DNA of 11,493 bases from CAZKGE01 sp964636405 (GCA_964636405.1 CAZWSI010000038.1:1-11493); one strand, 5' to 3'. Shown: positions 1 to 6,752, counted from the stretch's first letter. Notes: generated by a model not told the origin, from the sequence alone. Translations and numbers: made by a program.

Positions 1-642
1 TCGCAAAGAACGATTCCATACGAGCGTTATCAAAGCAGCTGCCAATCGCTCCCATGGGTGCGCGACCTTGGCAACTTCAACTGGACGTTTATCGCACTGC
101 TCGCCTTTGTGTTCTACGTCTACGGAAACGAGCTCAAAAAGAAACAGTACAAGGCAGTCGTGGCGGGGCTGTCGCTTTACGGCGTGCATTGGCTCTACGA
201 GATTGTCAACGCCATCATTGGCTACGCATCGGGCTACGCGCTTTGGACCGTTTCAAATGCGAGCACGTCGTTCATCCTGCTTATCGGCGTTTCGTGGGAG
301 CTTTCGATGATGTTTGCCATCGCAGGCATCATTGCGTGGAACATGCTGCCGGAGGATCGCACCTTGAAGGTGCTGGGCGTGCCCGTAAAGTGGGCGGTCG
401 CCATTGGCATGTCGCTGCTGTTTGCGGCGGTGGAGATTTTCCTTGCGGCGACGCCCGCGTTCATTTGGGTCTACAAATGGTGGGGTGCGTTGCCCGTATT
501 CATCACGACCTATGTGCCGTTCTTCATCGCGGCCATCTTTGTGCCGGACGCGAAGCCGAAGTTCCAGAAAACGTTCCTCATCTGTCTGTGGGGGCTTGAT
601 ATCCTGCTGCTCGCCGTGCTTGTGCCGCTCGGGATCATCTAG
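1..642 (+). CDS. Multi-pass membrane protein of unknown family, 5' end cut by window
   Basis: I do not recognise this family. The frame is open from base 1 to a TAG at 640-642 and reads into the window without a start, so the gene probably begins upstream. GTG at 58 and out-of-frame ATG at 54 have no ribosome site before them. The visible 213 residues hold about six hydrophobic stretches, including FIALLAFVFYVY, an ILLIGVSWELSMMFAIAGII segment and a final LDILLLAVLVPLGII. They are separated by short charged loops (NELKKKQYK, LPEDRTLK, PDAKPKFQK). Trp and Tyr are frequent near the membrane edges. It has no cysteine clusters or transporter signature that I can name. Base composition looks less GC-rich than the genes downstream. 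It is separated from the next operon by about 500 bases and its own promoter, so a functional link is not implied. That it is a real membrane protein is fairly sure; function is unknown. Confidence 0.7.
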   Translation, partial: SQRTIPYERYQSSCQSLPWVRDLGNFNWTFIALLAFVFYVYGNELKKKQYKAVVAGLSLYGVHWLYEIVNAIIGYASGYALWTVSNASTSFILLIGVSWELSMMFAIAGIIAWNMLPEDRTLKVLGVPVKWAVAIGMSLLFAAVEIFLAATPAFIWVYKWWGALPVFITTYVPFFIAAIFVPDAKPKFQKTFLICLWGLDILLLAVLVPLGII

Positions 643-676
643 GGTCAAACGTATCGCTCCGGCCTTTGGCGCTCCG

Positions 677-720
677 CCTGCGCCCGCATGATGGGGAGAA
701 AGGATAAGTGCCGGCGCAGG
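677..720 (+). other. Inverted repeat downstream of the membrane-protein gene
   Basis: CCTGCGCC at 677-684 is the exact reverse complement of GGCGCAGG at 713-720, with a 28-base loop. It lies 35 bases after the stop of the membrane-protein gene. Only a weak GCTTTGC follows, so it is at best an atypical terminator or processing hairpin. From here to about 870 I see no gene or recognisable RNA. Confidence 0.35.
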
Positions 721-871
721 GCTTTGCTAGCTTATTTGGCAACAAGGAGTCGAGCAATACCTCGGCGTGATGCGAGCGCGTCGCCTTCCCAAGCCTTCGC
801 GCATGCCAGCGAATGTGCAACCCGTGTTTGACGCCCGAACCATTGCGTCTTTCATTTTTGCCCGGTTCCCC

Positions 872-901
872 TTGCCTTTTTGCGCATGAATATGTTATAC
901 T
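872..901 (+). promoter_or_regulatory. Extended -10 promoter of the aldehyde oxidoreductase operon
   Basis: A -35-like TTGCCT at 872-877 and a -10 TATACT at 896-901 are separated by 18 bases, and the -10 is preceded by TG-n (893-895), an extended -10. This predicts transcription starting near 907-909, a little before the structured leader. It is the only convincing promoter between the upstream membrane gene and the operon. Confidence 0.7.
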
Positions 902-928
902 GCTCATGCAATCTATAGGGTTTATGCA

Positions 929-1034
929 AGGTGCTTCCGAGATGGTTTTCTCTTACGCTTCCCTGCGTAAGAATTCCCATCCAATGGGTCGGCTGGGTGA
1001 CCAAGCGGCCTGCCGTGTTCGCAAAGGAGCCCAC
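929..1034 (+). ncRNA. Candidate Moco/Tuco riboswitch aptamer
   Basis: This leader shows dense structure: a perfect 7-bp hairpin CTTACGC/GCGTAAG (952-958/965-971), a 5-bp hairpin CCCAT/ATGGG (976-980/984-988), a GGCTGGGTGACCAAGC block (991-1006), then GTTCGCAAAGGAGC (1017-1030). A closing helix can be drawn between 931-937 and 1026-1034 (GTG-CTTC with GGAG-CC-CAC, two-base bulge, one G-U). The TCCGAG, GGGTGACCAAG and TTCGCAAGGAG-like elements resemble the molybdenum/tungsten cofactor RNA motif as I remember it; I could not run a covariance model. Context is strong: the operon encodes a tungsten-pterin AOR-family enzyme and a MoaD, and cofactor-sensing RNAs are known upstream of such genes. The 3' edge of the closing helix shares 1030-1034 with the terminator arm, suggesting a transcriptional switch. 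Confidence 0.68.
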
Positions 1035-1061
1035 AGAGAGCTTAGCTTTCTGTGGGTTTTT
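1030..1061 (+). terminator. Intrinsic terminator in the operon leader (riboswitch expression platform)
   Basis: CCCACAGA (1030-1037) pairs perfectly with TCTGTGGG (1049-1056); inner pairs can extend the stem to a tight loop, and TTTTT follows at 1057-1061. It sits between the candidate aptamer and the first gene. Its 5' arm overlaps the 3' side of the proposed aptamer closing helix, so the two structures should compete. Confidence 0.85.
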
Positions 1062-1095
1062 GCATCCTTTCAAAACCCGCCAGCAAATCATATCG

Positions 1096-1102
1096 AAGGA
1101 GG
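1096..1102 (+). promoter_or_regulatory. Strong Shine-Dalgarno AAGGAGG far from the apparent start
   Basis: AAGGAGG is the best ribosome site before the ferredoxin gene but lies 51 bases from its ATG (1154). It is ideally spaced (10 bases) for a GTG at 1113 that opens a 7-codon frame ending at TGA 1134-1136. This suggests either a leader peptide or a fold that brings the site closer to 1154. Confidence 0.6.
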
Positions 1103-1110
1103 TGGCGGTT

Positions 1111-1144
1111 CTGTGCCGCTTCCGCAGCGTGGTTGACGGCACAG
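1111..1144 (+). promoter_or_regulatory. 8-bp inverted repeat / hairpin before the ferredoxin start
   Basis: CTGTGCCG (1111-1118) is the exact reverse complement of CGGCACAG (1137-1144). Folding would reduce the distance from the AAGGAGG at 1096-1102 to the ATG at 1154 from 51 to about 17 bases. The short GTG frame 1113-1136 lies inside the hairpin, so its translation would open the stem. A translational control role is inferred. Confidence 0.55.
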
Positions 1145-1153
1145 AAGAAGAAC

Positions 1154-1633
1154 ATGGGAAAACAACTACTTATTAGGCCCGAAAAGTGCGTGTCCTGCCG
1201 GACATGCGAGCTGATGTGTTCCTTTGGGCACACCCAGCAATTCAACCCCAGACTGTCGGCTGTCACGGTCATGGACTATGAGGCCGCGGCGGTAAGCATC
1301 CCGGTGATGTGCCTGCAATGCGAGGACGCTTGCTGCGAAAAGGTATGCCCTGTGCATGCCATCACCAGAAGCGCGGACGGAGCGGTGGTCATGGATTCGG
1401 AAAAATGCATCACCTGCAAGATGTGCGTCTCCGCCTGCCCGCTGGGAAACATCAGCTTTTCGCCCATCACCAAACGCGTTTTCAAATGCGACCTCTGCGG
1501 CGGCGATCCCAAGTGTGCAAAATTCTGCCCTTCCGGCGCGATTACCTTTGTGGACCCGGTGGAGAGCGGCGATCGAAAGAAAGCCGTGGCGGAAAGCTTT
1601 AAAGCGGTTTTCGGAGAGGGGGGTCTGGCATGA
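1154..1633 (+). CDS. Four-cluster [4Fe-4S] ferredoxin, electron-transfer subunit of the aldehyde oxidoreductase
   Basis: This is a 159-residue polyferredoxin with sixteen cysteines in CooF/HycB/AorA-like order: C12-C15-C18-C22, C53-C56-C61-C65, C85-C88-C91-C95 and C112-C115-C121-C125. This predicts four [4Fe-4S] clusters passing electrons away from the tungsten enzyme encoded next, as AorA does in bacterial AOR complexes. It has no signal peptide, so it should be cytoplasmic. I chose ATG 1154 because the family motif KCVSCRTCELMC starts 11 residues later; the longer open frame from 1052 would run back into the terminator. The local ribosome site is only a purine run (GAAGAAGAA); a strong AAGGAGG lies further up beside a hairpin. 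The stop overlaps the next start as ATGA (1630-1633), indicating translational coupling. Function is confident; the precise partner is inferred from adjacency. Confidence 0.88.
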   Translation: MGKQLLIRPEKCVSCRTCELMCSFGHTQQFNPRLSAVTVMDYEAAAVSIPVMCLQCEDACCEKVCPVHAITRSADGAVVMDSEKCITCKMCVSACPLGNISFSPITKRVFKCDLCGGDPKCAKFCPSGAITFVDPVESGDRKKAVAESFKAVFGEGGLA

Positions 1634-3423
1634 GCGCCTGGACTGGAATGATTCTCAGAGTGGATTTAGCGGCCCGAACCATCAAGAAGGAGCCGCTGAA
1701 CATGAAAGACGCCCACGCATATGTGGGGGCGCGCGGACTTGGAACCAAATATCTGTGCGATGAGGTTGACCCAAAGGTTGAGCCCCTTTCGCCGGAGAAC
1801 AAGTTGATCTATATGACGGGGCCCCTTACCGGCACGGCTGCCGGCAGCGCCGGACGGTTTGAAATCGTAGCGAAAGCGCCGCTTACCGGCACCGTCGGGG
1901 CCGCCAATTCCGGCGGGCACTTCGGGCCGGAGCTGAAGTTTGCGGGCTATGACGGCATCATCTTTGAAAACGCCTCCGAAACCCCGGTTTATCTGTACAT
2001 TAACGATGACGTCGTAGAGCTGCGCGATGCGGGCGAGCTCTGGGGCAAGACCGTCTATGAAACCACCGATCTGCTGCAAAAAACGCTGGGCAATTTCAAA
2101 GTATCCTGCATCGGCCCAACGGGAGAAAACCTTTGCCTGTACGCGACCGTGATGAACGAAAAGCACCGGGCTGCGGGCCGGGGCGGGCTGGGCGCGGTCA
2201 TGGGCAGCAAGAAGCTTAAGGCGGTGGCCGTGCGGGGCACGGGGTCCGTCACCGTTGCGCGCCCGGAGGCGTTTATGGATGCTGTAACCGACGCGCGGGC
2301 CAAGCTCCAGGCGCACCCGGTTTCCGGCGCGGGATTGGGCCAGCTTGGCACGCAGATTCTGGTGAACATCATCAACGAATCCGGGGCGCTCCCCCTCCAT
2401 AACTGGCGGGACGGTTCCGTTTTCGACAAGGCGGACGACACCGGCGGAGAGACGCTCGCAAAGACCTACCTCGTCAAAAACAAGGGCTGCTTCGGCTGCT
2501 CCATCGCCTGCGGCAGGGTGACCAATATCCCCGACGGTCCCTTCAAGAGCTTTGGAGAGGGGCCCGAGTATGAGGCCGGCTGGAGCTATGGCGCGGATTG
2601 CGGCGTCAACGATCTGGCGGCCATCGTGCGTGCAAACCATCTCTGCAACGAGTACGGCATGGACCCCATCACCCTGGGCTCCACCATCGCCTGCGCCATG
2701 GAGCTGGCGGATACGGGCGTTCTCCCGGAGGCGGACGTGGGCTTTACGCTCCGCTTTGGGGACGCGAACGCTGTGGTCGCGTTAACCGAGGCCGTGGGCA
2801 AGAACGAAGGCTTCAGCAAGACCCTGGCCATGGGCTCCTACCGTATGGCGGAAAAGTACGGCCATCCCGAACTGTCCATGAGCGTGAAGAAGCAGGAGAT
2901 GCCCGCCTATGACGGCCGGGCGATTCAGGGCATGGCGCTGGAGTATGCGACCAGCAACCGGGGCGGCTGCCATGTGCGGGGCTACCTGACCTCGCCGGAA
3001 ATTCTGGGCGTGCCGCTCAAGACCGATCCCCTTGTTACCGAGGGAAAGCCCGCGCTGCTGAAGCTCTTTCAGGACCTCACCGCCCTTGTGGACGCCAGCG
3101 GCACCTGCCTGTTTACTACGTTTGGCATCGGCTTGCCGGAGATTGCAGCGGAATACCGGGCGGCTGTGGGAACCGATGAAACGGACGAGGAGATCCTGCT
3201 TAAGGGTGAGCGCATCTGGAATCTGGAAAAGCGCTTTAACCTTGCCGCGGGCGTAGAAAAGGATACGCTCCCGCCGCGCCTGCTGCGGGAAAAGCTGCCC
3301 TCCGGCCCGGCCAAGGGCAAGGTGGCGGAGCTCTATGAAATGTTGGGCGAGTACTACGCGCTGCGGAGCTGGGACGCCGAGGGCGTACCGACCGCCGAAA
3401 AGTGCGCGGAGCTTGCCCTCTAG
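1630..3423 (+). CDS. aor: Tungsten-containing aldehyde:ferredoxin oxidoreductase (AOR/WOR family) catalytic subunit
   Basis: This 597-residue protein is close to the ~605 usual for the family. AOR enzymes oxidise aldehydes to carboxylic acids at a tungsto-bispterin centre beside one [4Fe-4S] cluster. The start MSAWTGMILRVDLAAR is the classic AOR N terminus, followed by YVGARGLGTKYL, the pterin-contact MTGPLTGTAAGSAGRF region and AAGRGGLGAVMGSKKLKAV. Cluster ligands are C287, C290, C294 (CFGCSIAC) and C493 (DASGTC), almost the same spacing as the known ligands of Pyrococcus furiosus AOR (288/291/295/494). No signal peptide, so cytoplasmic. Its ATG overlaps the ferredoxin stop by four bases. 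It ends with TAG, and the MoaD gene begins six bases after the first base of that stop, in the same frame. The substrate cannot be read from sequence: GAPOR, FOR or broad-range WOR specificities remain possible. Tungsten rather than molybdenum is inferred from the family. Confidence 0.95.
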   Translation: MSAWTGMILRVDLAARTIKKEPLNMKDAHAYVGARGLGTKYLCDEVDPKVEPLSPENKLIYMTGPLTGTAAGSAGRFEIVAKAPLTGTVGAANSGGHFGPELKFAGYDGIIFENASETPVYLYINDDVVELRDAGELWGKTVYETTDLLQKTLGNFKVSCIGPTGENLCLYATVMNEKHRAAGRGGLGAVMGSKKLKAVAVRGTGSVTVARPEAFMDAVTDARAKLQAHPVSGAGLGQLGTQILVNIINESGALPLHNWRDGSVFDKADDTGGETLAKTYLVKNKGCFGCSIACGRVTNIPDGPFKSFGEGPEYEAGWSYGADCGVNDLAAIVRANHLCNEYGMDPITLGSTIACAMELADTGVLPEADVGFTLRFGDANAVVALTEAVGKNEGFSKTLAMGSYRMAEKYGHPELSMSVKKQEMPAYDGRAIQGMALEYATSNRGGCHVRGYLTSPEILGVPLKTDPLVTEGKPALLKLFQDLTALVDASGTCLFTTFGIGLPEIAAEYRAAVGTDETDEEILLKGERIWNLEKRFNLAAGVEKDTLPPRLLREKLPSGPAKGKVAELYEMLGEYYALRSWDAEGVPTAEKCAELAL

Positions 3424-3426
3424 GCT

Positions 3427-3699
3427 ATGCAGGTTCGGTTCTTTGCCACATACCGGGACATTACCCGGATCAACAGCATCGAGGCGCCCGCGCCGGAAAC
3501 GGTTCGCGGGCTCCTCGAGTTGCTTTCAAAGCGCTATGGCCAGGCGATGCGCAACAAGCTTTTTCTGCCGGACGGCACGTTGAGCTGGGACGCCATTGTG
3601 CTGCGCAACGGCCGGAACATTGTCCATTTGGATGGGCTTGACACGGCGCTGACGGAAACGGACGTCGTATCAATCTTCCCGATGATCGCGGGCGGATAA
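3427..3699 (+). CDS. moaD: MoaD/ThiS-type sulfur carrier protein for molybdopterin/tungstopterin synthesis
   Basis: A 90-residue ubiquitin-fold protein starting MQVRFFATYRDITR and ending MIAGG, the C-terminal double glycine that is adenylated and thiocarboxylated in MoaD. The IFPMIAGG tail is typical. MoaD, with MoaE, supplies sulfur for the dithiolene of molybdopterin or tungstopterin, the cofactor of the AOR encoded just upstream. Dedicated moaD copies next to AOR-family genes are common; no moaE or moeB lies in this window, so those partners must be elsewhere. There is no good ribosome site of its own: the ATG follows the AOR stop as TAG-GCT-ATG, so it is probably translated by reinitiation. 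The frame is the same as AOR, so any TAG read-through would make a fusion. A gap of 40 bases with a fresh ribosome site separates it from the next gene. Confidence 0.88.
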   Translation: MQVRFFATYRDITRINSIEAPAPETVRGLLELLSKRYGQAMRNKLFLPDGTLSWDAIVLRNGRNIVHLDGLDTALTETDVVSIFPMIAGG

Positions 3700-3739
3700 G
3701 CGCGGATTCGTCAACATTTTTTGGAAGGAGGCAAATGCC

Positions 3740-4213
3740 TTGATACGACCGGATGAAATACAGGCCGTCATCGACCGCTATCCCAAGGATCAACGCTATG
3801 CTTTGCCCGCCATGCAGGATATGCAGCGGCAGTTTCACTATTTGCCGCGGGAGGGGCTGCACATGCTTTCCGAGCATTTGTCATGCCCCTTTTCCCAACT
3901 GTATTCCATGGCGACATTCTATAAGGCCTTCAGCCTGCTGCCAAAGGGCAAGCATGTCATCAAGCTTTGCGACGGTACCGCCTGTCATATCCGCGGCGGC
4001 AGCCTGTTGCTGGAGGGGGTTATGCAAGCCCTTGGCATACGGCCCGGAGAAACCACGGCGGACGGGCTGTTTACATTGGAGCTGGTAAACTGCCTGGGCT
4101 CCTGCGCCATCGCGCCGGTGATCCTCATCGACGATACCTTCTATGGGAAGATGACCCTGGAGCGGCTGCCGGGGGTTTTGAATGCATATCGGGAGGAGGC
4201 GGCGGGGCAATGA
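3740..4213 (+). CDS. NuoE/HydC-like [2Fe-2S] subunit of NAD(P)-linked oxidoreductase
   Basis: A 157-residue thioredoxin-fold ferredoxin of the 24-kDa complex I type. Ligands are C77 and C82 (CDGTAC) and C118 and C122 (CLGSC), the standard NuoE pattern. The N-terminal helical part carries YLPREGLHMLSEHL and LYSMATFYKAF, also family-typical. It pairs with the NuoF-like protein encoded next and holds a [2Fe-2S] cluster close to the flavin. I chose TTG 3740: GGAAGGAGG at 3723-3731 is eight bases before it, and the nearby ATG at 3735 runs into a stop after two codons. The stop overlaps the next ATG as ATGA (4210-4213). It could equally be named HydC, HndA or BfuC; sequence alone does not separate these. 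Confidence 0.92.
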   Translation: MIRPDEIQAVIDRYPKDQRYALPAMQDMQRQFHYLPREGLHMLSEHLSCPFSQLYSMATFYKAFSLLPKGKHVIKLCDGTACHIRGGSLLLEGVMQALGIRPGETTADGLFTLELVNCLGSCAIAPVILIDDTFYGKMTLERLPGVLNAYREEAAGQ

Positions 4214-6006
4214 AGCAAACGATACTGGTCTGCTGCGATACCGGCTGTCTGGCCAACGGCGCAGCCGCGGTTGCCGACGCGTTGGAGCGGGCGGCGGCGC
4301 GGCTTGGGCTGGATGCGGCGGTGGAGCGCACAGTCAAGCGCACCGGCTGCCACGGCTTTTGCGAAGCGGGGCCTCTTGTCCGTATTGAGCCGGACGATAT
4401 TGCCTATTACAAAGTAAAAGAATCCGACGCGGGGGACATCCTTGCCGGTCTTGCCGCCGGGCGGCCCGTGGCGCGGCTGCTCTATCAAGATCGGCAGGGG
4501 AAAGCCCATACGCCCCGCAATGCGCATCCCTTCTATGCCAAGCAGCGGAAAGTCGCGTTGCGAAACGTTGGCCAGATCGATCCCCATTCCCTCTCCGATT
4601 ATTTGGAAAAAGGCGGCTATCAGGCCCTGCGCAAGGCGCTTGCCATGACGCCGGATGAGATCATGGCCGAGCTGGAGCAATCCGGGCTGCGGGGCCGGGG
4701 CGGCGCGGGCTTTCCCACCGGGCGCAAGTGGCGCACGGCGGCGGGCTACGATGTGTTTCCCAAGTATGTGGTTTGCAACGGCGACGAGGGTGATCCGGGG
4801 GCGTTCATGGATCGTTCCATCCTGGAGGGAGATCCCCATAGCGTTTTAGAGGGAATGGCAATCTGCGCTCTGGCCATCGGCGCAAAGGAAGGCTTCCTTT
4901 ATATCCGGGATGAATATGACATGGCGGTGCATGCCGTCAACAGAGCCATTCAGCAGGCCGAGGAAGCGGGGTATTTGGGCGACGACCTGCTTCGTAGCGG
5001 CAAAGGGCTGCGCCTTACCGTCGTTCGCGGAGGCGGCGCGTTTGTCTGCGGGGAGTCCACGGCGCTGATGGCGTCCATCGAGGGCCGGGTGGGCGAGCCG
5101 CGCGCCAAGTATATCCGCTCCGTGCAGCGGGGGCTTTGGGATCATCCCACCGTGCTGAACAACGTGGAAACCTGGGCGAATGTGCCGGTGGTGATCAACG
5201 GCGGCGGGGCGGCCTTCGCGGCCGTTGGAACGGAGGGCAGCAAGGGCACGAAGGTGTTCACCCTGGTTGGCAAGGTGGTCAATACCGGCCTTGTGGAGGT
5301 GCCCATGGGCTGCACCCTACGGGAGCTGATCTACGACATCGGCGGGGGCGTTTCCGGGGGCCGGCCCTTTAAGGCCGTGCAAACGGGCGGCCCCTCCGGC
5401 GGCTGCATTCCTGAGAGCATGCTGGATTTGCCCGTGGATTTTGACACCCTGACCAAGTATGGCGCCATGATGGGCTCCGGCGGCATGATCGTCATGGACG
5501 ACACAAGCTGCATGGTGGAGGTCGCCCGCTATTATGTCAACTTTCTCTGTGAGGAAAGCTGCGGCAAGTGTACGCCCTGCCGGGAGGGGCTCCGGCAGAT
5601 GCTGGCTATCCTGACGGATATTTGCGAGGGACGCGGACAGGAGGGGGATGTGGAGCTGCTCGCGCGCATCGGCCATACCTTGCAGGATACGGCCCTGTGC
5701 GCCCTGGGCAAGTCCGCGCCGAACCCCGTCCTCTCAACCATTCGCTATTTCCGCGACGAGTATGACGCGCATATCCGGGAGCAGCGTTGCCCGGCGGGCG
5801 TGTGTCGGCGGCTGACCCGCTTTTCCATCGACCCGGCTAAATGCCGAGGCTGCGCCGCCTGCAAGCGTGCCTGTCCCACGGGCGCAATCTCCGGCGAAAG
5901 CAAGCAAGCGCACAGCATCGACCAAAGCAAATGCATTGCCTGCGGAAGCTGCCGAAACGCCTGCCGGTTCGATGCGGTTACGGCGGGAGGAGGAAAACGG
6001 ACATGA
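4210..6006 (+). CDS. NuoF/HydB-like flavoprotein: NAD(P)-binding FMN subunit with extra Fe-S domains
   Basis: A 598-residue protein with the HydB/HymB/BfuB layout. Residues ~1-90 form a thioredoxin-like [2Fe-2S] domain (C8/C9, C13, C47, C51). Residues ~140-350 are the NuoF core, with GRGGAGFPTGRKW (162 on) and NGDEGDPGAFMDR for FMN and nucleotide binding. An SLBB-type segment follows, then ESCGKCTPCREG with C451, C454, C457 and C497 for the N3 [4Fe-4S] cluster. The tail is a 2x[4Fe-4S] ferredoxin (C545/548/551/555 and C575/578/581/585). This subunit is where NAD(P)+ is reduced and, in bifurcating relatives, where electrons split to ferredoxin. I used ATG 4210, overlapping the NuoE-like stop; the open frame back to 3967 is inside that gene. 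The stop overlaps the next ATG. Confirmed bifurcation and NAD versus NADP preference are not visible in sequence. Confidence 0.93.
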   Translation: MKQTILVCCDTGCLANGAAAVADALERAAARLGLDAAVERTVKRTGCHGFCEAGPLVRIEPDDIAYYKVKESDAGDILAGLAAGRPVARLLYQDRQGKAHTPRNAHPFYAKQRKVALRNVGQIDPHSLSDYLEKGGYQALRKALAMTPDEIMAELEQSGLRGRGGAGFPTGRKWRTAAGYDVFPKYVVCNGDEGDPGAFMDRSILEGDPHSVLEGMAICALAIGAKEGFLYIRDEYDMAVHAVNRAIQQAEEAGYLGDDLLRSGKGLRLTVVRGGGAFVCGESTALMASIEGRVGEPRAKYIRSVQRGLWDHPTVLNNVETWANVPVVINGGGAAFAAVGTEGSKGTKVFTLVGKVVNTGLVEVPMGCTLRELIYDIGGGVSGGRPFKAVQTGGPSGGCIPESMLDLPVDFDTLTKYGAMMGSGGMIVMDDTSCMVEVARYYVNFLCEESCGKCTPCREGLRQMLAILTDICEGRGQEGDVELLARIGHTLQDTALCALGKSAPNPVLSTIRYFRDEYDAHIREQRCPAGVCRRLTRFSIDPAKCRGCAACKRACPTGAISGESKQAHSIDQSKCIACGSCRNACRFDAVTAGGGKRT

Positions 6007-6752
6007 TCATTACCATCAACGGAAAGCCCTGCCCGTGCCAAAAGGGCGAATATATCCTCGCCGTTGCCAAGCGCAACGGAATCGAAATACCCACGCTTTG
6101 CCAGCATAAGGCGCTGGGGGAGCAAGGCGCTTGCAGGGTGTGCGTTGTCGAGGTGGAGGAGGGCGGAAAAAAGAAGATCGTTACCGCCTGCGTCTATCCC
6201 CTTACCCGGGAATGCGCCGTGGAGACCGACAGCGAGCGGGTCGCCAGAGAGCGGGGCATGATCCTGGCTCTTCTTCGCTGCCGTGCGCCCGAGAGCGCGG
6301 ACATTGCCCGTCTTTGCGAAACATACGGCGCACCGAGCCTTCCCCGGCTGAGGCCGCTGCCCTCTGGCAAATGCGTGCTTTGCGCGCTATGCGTCAAGGC
6401 GTGCAACAGCCTGGGCTCCGGCGCGATCAACACCATGCAGCGAGGTACGAAAAAGTGCGTGAGCACCCCCTATGACGAGGCTTCGCCGGATTGCATCGGC
6501 TGCGGAAGCTGCGCTGCGGTGTGCCCCACCGGGGAAATTCAACTGACGCAAACGCATGACAGCCGCACCATCTGGGGCAAGGAATTCGCCCTTGTGCATT
6601 GCGCTCGTTGCGGCGCGCCCATAGGGACGATCGAAGCGCTTCGCCATGCCGCAAAGCGCGCGGGCCAGCCGGAGGCGACCTTGTGCGAAAGCTGCCGCAG
6701 GCTCCATATAACCGATGAGCTGGCGCATACGTTTGGGATGGGGAAGGCTTAA
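6003..6752 (+). CDS. NuoG-N/HydA-like Fe-S subunit, short form with C-terminal CxxC pair
   Basis: A 249-residue protein resembling the N-terminal electron-relay part of NuoG/HydA without any catalytic domain. A plant-type [2Fe-2S] domain uses C33, C44, C47 and C63. The HxxxCxxC segment that normally follows and binds a His-ligated [4Fe-4S] cluster is absent: the equivalent stretch reads ALLRCRAPESADIARLC. A 2x[4Fe-4S] ferredoxin follows (C124/127/130/134 and C164/167/170/174). The C terminus has CARC (200, 203) and CESC (228, 231), able to bind Zn or an extra Fe-S centre. As part of the trimer with the two preceding subunits it would relay electrons between the polyferredoxin/AOR and the flavin. 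The ATG overlaps the previous stop (ATGA). It is the last operon gene; the TAA is followed by a convergent gene. BfuA-type naming is plausible. Confidence 0.9.
   Translation: MIITINGKPCPCQKGEYILAVAKRNGIEIPTLCQHKALGEQGACRVCVVEVEEGGKKKIVTACVYPLTRECAVETDSERVARERGMILALLRCRAPESADIARLCETYGAPSLPRLRPLPSGKCVLCALCVKACNSLGSGAINTMQRGTKKCVSTPYDEASPDCIGCGSCAAVCPTGEIQLTQTHDSRTIWGKEFALVHCARCGAPIGTIEALRHAAKRAGQPEATLCESCRRLHITDELAHTFGMGKA

Noticed and set aside
54..599. ATG-initiated open frame overlapping the first membrane-protein gene
   Set aside because: Its translation is rich in His/Arg with no domain pattern, while the overlapping frame encodes clear membrane helices; it is a shadow frame.
1052..1153. 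Upstream extension of the ferredoxin frame to ATG 1052
   Set aside because: It would start within the terminator hairpin and adds residues without family similarity.
1666..2640. Long minus-strand open frame opposite the AOR gene
   Set aside because: It is a GC-driven antisense frame; the plus strand encodes an unmistakable AOR over the same bases.
3967..4209. Upstream extension of the NuoF-like frame
   Set aside because: It lies inside the NuoE-like gene; ATG 4210 in an ATGA overlap gives the family-typical N terminus.
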